Source of the DNA: Pseudoalteromonas luteoviolacea
GTDB taxonomy: Bacteria; Pseudomonadota; Gammaproteobacteria; Enterobacterales; Alteromonadaceae
DNA: 64,000 bases
NCBI RefSeq assembly: GCF_021654285.1
Contig: NZ_JAKFZS010000022.1
Span: 1 to 64,000 of the forward strand
Reading direction: 5' to 3'
The notes beneath the pieces are model-generated. The model worked only from the letters and a program-made list of their open reading frames with translations. It ran no database searches and had not been told where the DNA came from. The position numbers were made by a program, and so were the translations under genes. Numbering within the stretch: position 1 is the first letter of the stretch; every line of letters starts with the position of its first letter. Below, in pieces: positions 56,087-64,000 of this stretch.

Positions 56087-59000
56087 TTAAGATTCTCTTG
56101 CTTTTCTTTTACGCGCGGCAATCGCGCCCATGCCGCGTTTTTGTTTCGCGCCACTTGGTTTTTTAGGGGTAACAGGGGCTGTGTTTGACTGCGCACCGCC
56201 AAGCAATGTCGCCAAGCTGGCAATACTTGGATGCGCAAACAACTCTGTCATTTGTAAATTTGGATACTGAAGTTTCAGCTCTTCATACACCGCCATCAGT
56301 AATAGCGAGTGCCCGCCAACATCAAAGAAGTTAGCGTGTCGATCGATATCTGGAGTTTTGAGATGTTTTTGCCAGATCTCGGCAATGGCGCGCTCAGTAT
56401 CATTTTGCGCAAGCTCTACGGCTTTAACCACACGCTCAATTTTAGGAAGCTGTTTGCGCTCCAACTTGCCGCTGGCATTTATCGGCAGTTTTTCCAGCAC
56501 CAGAATATCGCTAGGCACCATGTATGCGGGCATGCGCTCACCCAGCGCCCTTTTTAGCTTATCGGCGAATCCTGCATCGCTGTATTGACCACTTTGAATG
56601 TAAGCGATTAAACCCAGCCCATGCGCTTGCTGCTCCGTGACCACAACGGCCATGTCAACATCAGGTAATTGGCTCAAGTGCTGCTCAATTTCACCTAGCT
56701 CAACACGAAAACCACGAATTTTTACCTGATGGTCGTTACGTCCGTGGTACATCAAGGCATCACCTTGCCAGCTGACCATATCGCCAGTGGCATACATACG
56801 CGCGCCATCATCGCTAAATGGATCCGCAATAAAACGTGTCGCCGTCATTTCAGGCTGTGCCCAATAGCCACGCGCTAAAATATCACCGCCAACAAACAAC
56901 TGACCCACTTGACCATTGGGGACTATCTCCAAGTTATCATCAAGGATATACAGCTTACGTCCGGCCAAGGCATGACCCAGCGGTACTGACTGACTCTCTT
57001 GGCCATGAGTAGCAAAATCTTGGCAAGGGTGGATTGCGGCTTCGACGACGATTTCAGTCGGGCCATAGGTGTTAAGTAATCGTACCTGCGACAAGCCGGT
57101 ATTTTGCCAATCTTGAATACCCGCCACAGACATGGCTTCGCCACCTGAGTGAACTTGTCTTAATTTAGGTAAGCCAAGCGCGGCTTGCTGTGCTTTGCGT
57201 GCCCAACTGGCGCTGATACTGCGCCAATACGCAGCGCTTAAATCCATTACCGCAACATCATGCTTTTGTGCCTGCTGATAAAGGGTATCAGCATCCCACA
57301 AGGCATCGCCGCGCAGTAATACCGCAGCGCCCACGGCCCAGGTTGGGAAGAGCTGCTCAACAAACGCGTCAAAGTTCGCTGTGGCAAATTGCAGCACGAC
57401 ATCATCCGCTTGTAAGTTGATAAACTGCTTGGCCGACTCGATGTAACGAGACAATGCGCCTAACTCAATGGCAACGCCTTTGGCTTTACCAGTCGAGCCA
57501 GAAGTATAATTGAGGTATGCGGTTTGCTGACAATGGCGTGTTACTGCTGGCACACCCGTATTGAGATGCTGCTCACCCAAAAGGGTTTGTGGCGACAATA
57601 ACATACCGTCAAATGATACCGCCAGTTCGGTGTCATCACTGAGTATGGCTTGGCAGCCACTGTCAGTGAGCATATGCTGCAACTTATCCGCAGGGAATTG
57701 CTTATCGAGCGGCAAATAAGCGGCCCCCGCTTTAAGACATGCCAACGTACTGGCCAGCATCAGTGGCTTTCTGCTTTGCATCACACCAACGACAGATTCT
57801 GTGCTTAAACCTTTTGCCACTAAGCCATGAGCTAGGCGGTTTGAAGTCTGCTCAAGCCACTCATAGCTGTAGTGCTGATCGTTATAAATCACCGCAGTAC
57901 GCGCAGGTGCTTTTTGCGTAATCTCACTGATGGCATCTAACCAAGGTATATCCGGTAATGTCACCACAGCGCCAAGGCCTTGCGCGATCGCCTGTGTTTT
58001 TTGCGTATGGGTTGCTAAATTGCCTATCGCTGTCGTCGGCTCTGCCACCGCATTGCGCAATACAGTTTTGAAGGCAAGCACCACCGATTGCATATATTCA
58101 GTATCAAATAGGGCTGCGTTATATTGGAACTCCAATAATAAGGCACCATCATTTAACAAACGCGAGTCTATGCTCAAATCAAACTGAGCTTGCGATTGCA
58201 GTGCCGCGACTTTATCCACCGCAACGCCAGGCAAGTCAAGCGACTGCTGTACGTCCTGTTCAAGGTGGTTAAACATCACTTGAAATAGCGGGTTTTGCCC
58301 TAGGCTTCGGTCTGGGTTGAGTGCTTCAACTAATTTTTCAAACGGTAAATCCTGATTTTGTTGTGCTGCAATCACCTGCTCTTTGGTTGCCGCTAACACC
58401 TCAACAAAACTTTGCTGGGCAGAGAGTGTATTGCGCTGCACCAGAGTATTGATGAAAAAACCCACCAAAGGATGCAACTCGCAATAGCGGCGATTCGCCA
58501 CTGGCACGCCAATGCGCGGCGTGCGTTTGCCAGCATAGCGGTAGAAAAATACTTGCAAGCTACTGAGTAATAACATGAATAAACTTGCGCCATGGCGATG
58601 AGCAAGCGCTTGAAGCTGTTCAACCTCTTGATAAGACAGTTGCAGTGTTTGACTTTGCATCGGCGCAGGGCCGTTAGGTTGCCTGATATGCTGCGGCGTC
58701 AGTAACTCTTCATCATCACTGTCTTGCAACAGTTGCTGCCAGTACACTAGCTGACTTTGCGCATCGGCGCTGGATAGCCACTGCTGCTGCCAAGCGGCGA
58801 AATCACCATAATTAATCGTCTGCGGTACGTGAGTTAACGTCTTACCCTCAGCAAGCGACTGATAAGTGCGGCTAATATCCGCAAGGAGAAGGTCAAAACT
58901 CCACGCATCACTGGCGATATGGTGCATCACTAGTACCAACTCAAAGCGACCTTCTGCGCGCTTTAACAGTGCAGCTCTGAAGTTTTCGCCTTTTTCCAGC

Positions 59001-61336
59001 GCAAATGGTTGCTGATAAAATGCCTCAATCCATGCTGTAATCTCCGCGTCAGACTGCCCAGTAACATCAAGCGACTGCCAGTTCAGCTGCTGCTCGGTTA
59101 AGCGCTGCAGCCACTGTCCGTTTTGATCTTTCACATACGCATGTCGCAAGGCGCCTTGCTGCTCTAACACCTGTTTTAGCGCAGTTTGTAAGTGCGTGTC
59201 GATGACATCCCCATGCAGCGTTAGGCTGGCGCCAATATGATATGCGCTACTCGTAGGCTCAAGTTGCCATAAGAACAATTGTCTTTGTTGCTGTGCACTC
59301 AGTGGATAAGCGGTTTGGGCCAGTGCAGGGATCGCCACTTGATGTGCTTTGGTATTGATACTCTCTCGTACTAGCTGACAAAAATCAGCAAATTTATGCG
59401 CAGCAAATACCGCTGTCGGATCAATTTGGCACTCGCATGTCTCTTGTACTTTTGCCAGTAGCAAAGCGGCCTTAATTGAGCTGCCACCTAAAGCAAAAAA
59501 ATCGGCATCATTGCTGTTCACAGGGTAGCGAAGCACTTCTTGCCATAACTCAGCCAAGGTATGTGTGAGGGTATCCCAGCCTTGCTGATCTTCACCGCCA
59601 TGGCTGATAGATAGCTGCTGTAATTGTGTTAGGTTAAATACTCCGTAGGTCGCCAGCTTTTCCTCATTGAGTAATTTCATGCACGCGCTGCGCTGTAATT
59701 TACCGCTGGAAGTTTTTGGCAATCCGCCTTGGTTTAATAACACCACCAACTCAGGGCAATGACCAAATTGCTCAATGATAAAATCTCTGATAATTTTTGC
59801 GCTTTGTTGCGCTGGCACCTCATTGCGATACACATTGGCAGTTTCAATGGCAATACCTATGCCTTCACCGCTTTCTTCGCTTGGTACCGGAAATGCTGAG
59901 ACACGGCCTTGACGCACAAAGCTGATGGCGCCTTCAATTGCGCGCTCAATATCTTGTGGATAAACATTGTGACCATTCATGATGATCAAATCTTTTTGGC
60001 GACCAGAGATGTAAAGTTGACCATCATGTATGTAACCAACATCCCCTGTGCGCAGCCAGCGTTTGCCAGCGTGCTCAACAAATGTCTCTTGTGTGGCTTT
60101 ATCATTGCGCCAATACCCCAGTGCAATGCTTGGACCGCTCGCCCAGACCTCACCAATGCCGCCCTCTGCAACTTCATCAAAACTGGATGAGCAGGTGATG
60201 CGCACTTGGTGTTCACTGGCTGATATGCCGCACCCCACTTGGTGGCCATATTCTTCAGTATCACGGGTATCGGCAACTTGCTGATACACTGCTTTACCCG
60301 ATGCCAAGGCTTGATTATCAAATGCCTTGATAACCGCGCCCTGTGCAGGAATACTGCCAGTCACAAATAAAGTGCCTTCGGCAAGACCATAGCAAGGGTA
60401 AAGCGCGTTACTATCGAAACCTTGCGCTGCATATTTGTCGGCAAAATTCAGTAAAGTATCGTGACGAATGGGTTCTGCGCCGGAGAAAAACACCCGTAAA
60501 CTGCTCAAGTCAATATCTGCAATTTGCTTATCTTTAATGCGCTCAATACACAGACGATAAGAAAAATCAGGACCGCCACTGATGGTTGCGCGATATTCGG
60601 AAATCAGCTGCAACCAGCGTGCTGGGCGCTCCATAAAATAACGCGGTGAGCACAAGATCAATTTAAAGCCCGAGTAAATCGGCTGTAATAACCCACCAAT
60701 CAAGCCCATATCATGGAACAGTGGTAGCCAGCTTACAGAAGTATCATTTGGGCTGCTTTTAATGCCTTCGGCAATGGCTTTTTCATTGGCAATCAAGTTG
60801 CCATGGCTGACCATTACCCCTTTGGGTTTGGCCGTTGAGCCTGAGGTATATTGTAAAAATGCAATGTCATCACTTTTAGCACAGTAGCGCTCAACGTCTT
60901 CAATTTGCTCACAAAACTCGTCAATCACCAGCATTTTACTGCCATGGACTTGCTCAACCAATGCCTCGACGGTGGCAGTATAGCGTGCTGTTGTTAGCAC
61001 AAGTGCCGCTTCTGAATCTTCTGCAATGCCCACAGTACGCGCAATATGCTGGGCTTTGGTCGACTCTGGTGGAAAGCTCGGAATGGCAGTCACACCTAAA
61101 TACTGACAAGCTAAAAAGCTGGTCACGTACTCAATACCGGTATCCATCAAGATCAGCGCTCTGTCGCCTGCCACAACATGATTTTTTAAATGGCTGGCCA
61201 CCATTAAGCTCTGTGCATACAGCTCTCCATAGCTCCATGGTGTGTGTGCTTTTTTATCAACACATACCAGCGCCGTTTTGTCTGGCTGCTGCGCAACATG
61301 CTGCGCTAAATGATCCATGATGGTAATGGCGTTCAT
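56087..61336 (-). CDS. Loading NRPS: FAAL-ACP-C-A(Lys-like)-PCP
   Basis: 1749 residues. Residues about 1-575 are a fatty acyl-AMP ligase-type domain (YTSGSTAKPKGVMVSHGN near 165; SWLPLFHDMGLIGGLL; RTGDVGYIHDGQLYISGRQKDLI). The ACP Ser is in LGGSSIKAA near 617. A condensation domain has HHIASDAWS near 808 (Ala for the usual Gly). The adenylation domain (core near 1282) has pocket DAEDHGTVE; Glu and Asp at the second and third variable sites indicate a basic side chain, most likely Lys. The PCP Ser is in VGGHSLLLM near 1673, and the tail is basic. This order is that of PvdL, which starts pyoverdine with a fatty acyl group. GGAG precedes the ATG. Confidence 0.94.
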   Translation of the reverse strand: MNAITIMDHLAQHVAQQPDKTALVCVDKKAHTPWSYGELYAQSLMVASHLKNHVVAGDRALILMDTGIEYVTSFLACQYLGVTAIPSFPPESTKAQHIARTVGIAEDSEAALVLTTARYTATVEALVEQVHGSKMLVIDEFCEQIEDVERYCAKSDDIAFLQYTSGSTAKPKGVMVSHGNLIANEKAIAEGIKSSPNDTSVSWLPLFHDMGLIGGLLQPIYSGFKLILCSPRYFMERPARWLQLISEYRATISGGPDFSYRLCIERIKDKQIADIDLSSLRVFFSGAEPIRHDTLLNFADKYAAQGFDSNALYPCYGLAEGTLFVTGSIPAQGAVIKAFDNQALASGKAVYQQVADTRDTEEYGHQVGCGISASEHQVRITCSSSFDEVAEGGIGEVWASGPSIALGYWRNDKATQETFVEHAGKRWLRTGDVGYIHDGQLYISGRQKDLIIMNGHNVYPQDIERAIEGAISFVRQGRVSAFPVPSEESGEGIGIAIETANVYRNEVPAQQSAKIIRDFIIEQFGHCPELVVLLNQGGLPKTSSGKLQRSACMKLLNEEKLATYGVFNLTQLQQLSISHGGEDQQGWDTLTHTLAELWQEVLRYPVNSNDADFFALGGSSIKAALLLAKVQETCECQIDPTAVFAAHKFADFCQLVRESINTKAHQVAIPALAQTAYPLSAQQQRQLFLWQLEPTSSAYHIGASLTLHGDVIDTHLQTALKQVLEQQGALRHAYVKDQNGQWLQRLTEQQLNWQSLDVTGQSDAEITAWIEAFYQQPFALEKGENFRAALLKRAEGRFELVLVMHHIASDAWSFDLLLADISRTYQSLAEGKTLTHVPQTINYGDFAAWQQQWLSSADAQSQLVYWQQLLQDSDDEELLTPQHIRQPNGPAPMQSQTLQLSYQEVEQLQALAHRHGASLFMLLLSSLQVFFYRYAGKRTPRIGVPVANRRYCELHPLVGFFINTLVQRNTLSAQQSFVEVLAATKEQVIAAQQNQDLPFEKLVEALNPDRSLGQNPLFQVMFNHLEQDVQQSLDLPGVAVDKVAALQSQAQFDLSIDSRLLNDGALLLEFQYNAALFDTEYMQSVVLAFKTVLRNAVAEPTTAIGNLATHTQKTQAIAQGLGAVVTLPDIPWLDAISEITQKAPARTAVIYNDQHYSYEWLEQTSNRLAHGLVAKGLSTESVVGVMQSRKPLMLASTLACLKAGAAYLPLDKQFPADKLQHMLTDSGCQAILSDDTELAVSFDGMLLSPQTLLGEQHLNTGVPAVTRHCQQTAYLNYTSGSTGKAKGVAIELGALSRYIESAKQFINLQADDVVLQFATANFDAFVEQLFPTWAVGAAVLLRGDALWDADTLYQQAQKHDVAVMDLSAAYWRSISASWARKAQQAALGLPKLRQVHSGGEAMSVAGIQDWQNTGLSQVRLLNTYGPTEIVVEAAIHPCQDFATHGQESQSVPLGHALAGRKLYILDDNLEIVPNGQVGQLFVGGDILARGYWAQPEMTATRFIADPFSDDGARMYATGDMVSWQGDALMYHGRNDHQVKIRGFRVELGEIEQHLSQLPDVDMAVVVTEQQAHGLGLIAYIQSGQYSDAGFADKLKRALGERMPAYMVPSDILVLEKLPINASGKLERKQLPKIERVVKAVELAQNDTERAIAEIWQKHLKTPDIDRHANFFDVGGHSLLLMAVYEELKLQYPNLQMTELFAHPSIASLATLLGGAQSNTAPVTPKKPSGAKQKRGMGAIAARKRKARES

Positions 61337-61555
61337 GATTTACTCCATGAGATATAACTAGCAATGCGCATCGTGTTTGGTGCTTTTACCGCTCACACTA
61401 TGTCGAGAGAATGATTAATGCGCTTAAGTAATTGAGTGTTTTATGGCGGGAGTCCGCCTGATCGCAATGTGACGTGATAGTTGAGTCTGTAATGTCAGTG
61501 TGTGGGCTTACCTAACTCACTGATTATCTTACTCAATTTCACTTATTGGCCTGAC
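61337..61555. other. Gap between mbtH-like and first NRPS genes
   Basis: About 220 gene-free bases. No convincing promoter was found: the best candidate has CGTC but an ACATT in place of TAAAT. The NRPS gene may be read through from the mbtH-like gene. Confidence 0.5.
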
Positions 61556-61759
61556 CTATTGCGCCATAGCTTGGCGTAAGCTTAACGGGCGCATATCAGT
61601 CCAATGGGTTTTGATATGTTCAAGGCAAGTTGCTTTATCGCCACTAACACCTGTGTCTTGCCAGCCACCGGGTATCGTCTTATAACTCGGCCATAAAGAG
61701 TATTGTTCTTCGTGGTTAATGATTACTTTAAAAGTGCCATTTTCGTTGTCAAAGCTCAT
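61556..61759 (-). CDS. MbtH-like protein
   Basis: A 67-residue cytosolic protein that binds NRPS adenylation domains and helps them fold or work. NHEEQYSLWPSYKTIPGGWQ, SGDKATCLEHIKTHWTDMRP and the invariant Trp residues are the MbtH signature. The ATG is preferred to the GTG one codon upstream. It lies just before the NRPS block, as PA2412 does in the pyoverdine locus. Confidence 0.95.
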   Translation of the reverse strand: MSFDNENGTFKVIINHEEQYSLWPSYKTIPGGWQDTGVSGDKATCLEHIKTHWTDMRPLSLRQAMAQ

Positions 61760-61778
61760 CACATTTTTCCAAAAATTA

Positions 61779-61807
61779 GACTGTCGCCACTGTGACGCGC
61801 GACAGTC
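61779..61807 (-). terminator. Terminator of the acylase gene
   Basis: The inverted repeat GACTGTCGC/GCGACAGTC with an 11-base loop is followed by TAATTTTT on the minus strand. It begins nine bases after the acylase stop codon and overlaps a candidate promoter for the mbtH-like gene. Confidence 0.7.
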
Positions 61808-61818
61808 TAGGATTTTTA
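61795..61818 (-). promoter_or_regulatory. Candidate PvdS-type promoter of the mbtH-NRPS block
   Basis: On the minus strand: TAAAA, 16 bases, CGT, then C; one mismatch. The TAAAA includes the stop codon of the acylase gene. The CGT lies about 36 bases before the mbtH-like start, a spacing like that of the other sites. It overlaps the terminator hairpin, so it is less certain. Confidence 0.5.
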
Positions 61819-64000
61819 GTCTTTTTTCACGCTAAGAGTGATTTCACTGACTTTATTTTGCTTGATCTGTGCATCTGTGTACGGCAAATCAATCAATCCT
61901 TTGCCTGCAGCATAGTGCTCACTGGCATCAGAGAAGTGTGGTGAATTCGGATTATTACTTTGTGAGTAAGTCAACAGACCACGGGCTTGCGGACCGTGCT
62001 GATCGAAGCCGACTACCATCATCCAACTAGAGCCATAGTTGATTGGATAACCATCTGTACTCAAGCCAGTGCTCACTGTCCAATTTTCGTTTAACACTTC
62101 TTTTAACGGCGGTGCTAACTGTGGTGCAAACGAGGTCAGATCCATCGCATTGGTTGTTGAGTAAATATTAAAGCCACCACTGTTGTGCTCCGCGCCTGGC
62201 CAAGGGATGCGGCGGTCACCCTTTTGCAAATACTGCAACTCACCCAATGGTGCATCAATGGCGAAGCCTGCATTTTCAAGGTGCTTACTTGCAGCCAATA
62301 ACTTAACCAAGGTAGCTTTGTCAGCTTTGACAATACTTGGTGTCACAGCAGGAAATGCTGGATTAAATTGCACTAGTAAGTCTTCATCTTCCAATAAGCT
62401 AAAGAACTCTTTTGCAAGTGGCGCAGACACCGAGCTTGCATTAAATTTGCCATCCCATTTTGCAAATGCACGACATGCTGGATCGACAGGCATACTTAAA
62501 GTATCAGTCACTTTAAGTGTTTGACCTGCATAAAATGCACATGCAGCCATCACAGTTGGTTTGTAAAGTTCAAACGACGCACTGGTACCTGTGACGATGC
62601 TTTCTAATTCATGACGGTCAAATTTACCATCTGCACCGCGGGCAAAACGCAGTAAGTTTAAGTTGTAACGCGTACGACGTGTTTGCTTATAATCAGTATG
62701 GCCATACAACGGCGAGTAGCCAGTCAGTTTTTCATTTAGGTTCGTTAACCAGTATGAATTATTGGCATTTTGTACGTAATCTTGACGGCGTAATTTGGGG
62801 GCACGTTCATAAGGGACTTCTTGCTGGTAGACCAATGCACTGCTAGTACCCGGTAAAACAGCCATACGCGTGTTTTTATACACTTGTGAAATCACCGGAT
62901 GTGAACGCAGCAGCTCTTCACCCATCGCAGGTAAATCCGGCACGTTAGAATCATCGATGTAAAACACTTCACCTTGATTATCTGCCACAAGGGTATTGTT
63001 AAACGCCAAACCATCTAGCGTTTTAAAAGTATCGATGAACTCATCTAGGTTATTAGCGCGGTTCATTGCCAACCAGTGGTCAATACCTTCCAAATTATTT
63101 AAGTTGGTATCGCGCACAACATAGGCATTTTTATCATCCCACTTGAAGTTTTTCTGATCTTCAAGCACATACCCAATTGGCGTTGTGAAGTAGTCTTTCT
63201 TCATGGTGATCACGCCCATAGGCGTTAACACATCAACATTAACCTGTTTCTTCTCAATATCTTGCCATTGGCCATCAAATTTATATTGCAGCGGGTTTGT
63301 AGGGTTTAGCTCAAGCTGATAGATGACTTCATGACGTGCAGCTGAGTAGGTATGTGTCCAAGCAATGTTTTGGTTAAAACCGATATTCACAATCCCCGGT
63401 ACACCCACCACTGACGCACCCATAGTGCTAAAGTCACCTTCTACACTGGCATGGTTAGCCCAAAATCTCAGGTTACCATTAAACGGGAAGTGCGGATTTG
63501 CAAGTAATAAACCGCGGCCATTGTCAGTCACTTCATGACCCAATGCCCAACCATTTGAGCCCTGTGTAAGTTGCTTTGGCTTATAATTTGTGTTGTTTGC
63601 CATTAACCAAGGCTGTGAATCCTCCCTTTCTTGCTTCGCAATCACTGGCAGCCACTCTGTGCCTGTACCCGGGTTTGCTTGAAGAATTTGTACCAATAAA
63701 CGGCCAATGCTATTTTGAACTGCAGACGCTAATACCGATGCAACCACATCTACGCCTTCAATCGGCTTCACCCACGCTTTACCATCACATGCTGGCGCCA
63801 ATGTCGCTTTACCCAGATTTACATCTTGTAGATACTGGTTATAACCCGCTGCAAAACCCTCTGCCAGTGCTCGTGTATCTGCTGAAAGATTGGCATATTC
63901 ACGCTCAACTCGACCGCGTAAGTCAATAATTTTATAGCCTAAATCTAGGCTTACAAAAAAATTATCTTGACCGTTTTTATGTGGACCCAAATACTTGGCT
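61816..64000 (-). CDS. PvdQ-like Ntn-hydrolase acylase (5' end outside window)
   Basis: The frame stays open to the window edge, so the N-terminus and signal peptide are missing; at least 724 residues are visible. It belongs to the penicillin amidase / N-acyl amide hydrolase family. The self-cleavage site and nucleophile are in QGSNGWALG (Ser about 146 residues into the visible part), followed by LLLANPHFPFNG. An Asn in NANNSYWLTN fits the oxyanion residue. PvdQ of Pseudomonas, a periplasmic relative, removes the fatty acyl chain from the pyoverdine precursor; other relatives cleave acyl-homoserine lactones. Its place beside a FAAL-primed NRPS and a PvdE-like exporter favours the siderophore role. 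Confidence 0.9.
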   Translation of the reverse strand, partial: AKYLGPHKNGQDNFFVSLDLGYKIIDLRGRVEREYANLSADTRALAEGFAAGYNQYLQDVNLGKATLAPACDGKAWVKPIEGVDVVASVLASAVQNSIGRLLVQILQANPGTGTEWLPVIAKQEREDSQPWLMANNTNYKPKQLTQGSNGWALGHEVTDNGRGLLLANPHFPFNGNLRFWANHASVEGDFSTMGASVVGVPGIVNIGFNQNIAWTHTYSAARHEVIYQLELNPTNPLQYKFDGQWQDIEKKQVNVDVLTPMGVITMKKDYFTTPIGYVLEDQKNFKWDDKNAYVVRDTNLNNLEGIDHWLAMNRANNLDEFIDTFKTLDGLAFNNTLVADNQGEVFYIDDSNVPDLPAMGEELLRSHPVISQVYKNTRMAVLPGTSSALVYQQEVPYERAPKLRRQDYVQNANNSYWLTNLNEKLTGYSPLYGHTDYKQTRRTRYNLNLLRFARGADGKFDRHELESIVTGTSASFELYKPTVMAACAFYAGQTLKVTDTLSMPVDPACRAFAKWDGKFNASSVSAPLAKEFFSLLEDEDLLVQFNPAFPAVTPSIVKADKATLVKLLAASKHLENAGFAIDAPLGELQYLQKGDRRIPWPGAEHNSGGFNIYSTTNAMDLTSFAPQLAPPLKEVLNENWTVSTGLSTDGYPINYGSSWMMVVGFDQHGPQARGLLTYSQSNNPNSPHFSDASEHYAAGKGLIDLPYTDAQIKQNKVSEITLSVKKD

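Noticed and set aside
61460..61500. Possible PvdS-type site before the first NRPS gene
   Set aside because: CGTC is present, but the element 16 bases before reads ACATT, matching only two of five bases of TAAAT.

Overview
The window reads as chromosome of a marine gammaproteobacterium of the Pseudoalteromonas type. This is inferred from moderate G+C, AT-rich gaps, the cysJIH arrangement, secreted nucleases and the siderophore locus; there is no rRNA or marker gene to prove it. No tRNA, rRNA, IS element or CRISPR array was seen.

Left part (1-12970): ordinary genes. A DUF4124-type membrane protein is followed by the assimilatory sulfate reduction operon cysJ-cysI-cysH (minus strand). Then come a modular secreted endonuclease I, a secreted protein of unknown function, a small unknown protein, a PepSY membrane protein, a second periplasmic endonuclease I, an S41 peptidase lipoprotein and a small lipoprotein coupled to it.

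Centre and right (13059 to the window end): one large siderophore locus. It holds a 4'-phosphopantetheinyl transferase, a PvdE-type cyclic-peptide ABC exporter, and a complete 2,3-dihydroxybenzoate (DHB) operon entC-entE-entB-(VibH-like condensation gene)-entA. Uptake genes follow: a TonB-dependent receptor, a PepSY inner-membrane protein and two small membrane proteins. The assembly line is five NRPS proteins and one PKS protein, transcribed right to left after an MbtH-like gene. A PvdQ-like Ntn-hydrolase acylase runs off the right edge.

Reading the adenylation pockets in order gives: FAAL-loaded acyl group, Lys-like basic residue, malonate with ketoreduction (together 4,8-diamino-3-hydroxyoctanoate), D-Ser, Gly, Arg-like basic residue, Asp, Gly, Asp, thioesterase. 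Both Asp modules carry a degenerate condensation ('interface') domain, and a TauD/SyrP-like Fe(II)/2-oxoglutarate hydroxylase is fused between them, so both Asp residues are predicted to be beta-hydroxylated. With DHB added, this matches the composition I recall for alterobactin.

The most interesting point is that a catechol/beta-hydroxyaspartate siderophore seems to be made with pyoverdine-style logic: FAAL priming, PvdE-like export, PvdQ-like deacylation and a PepSY protein for iron release. At least four, perhaps six, promoters also fit the PvdS-type iron-starvation sigma pattern TAAAT-N16-CGT. The sigma factor itself is not in the window.
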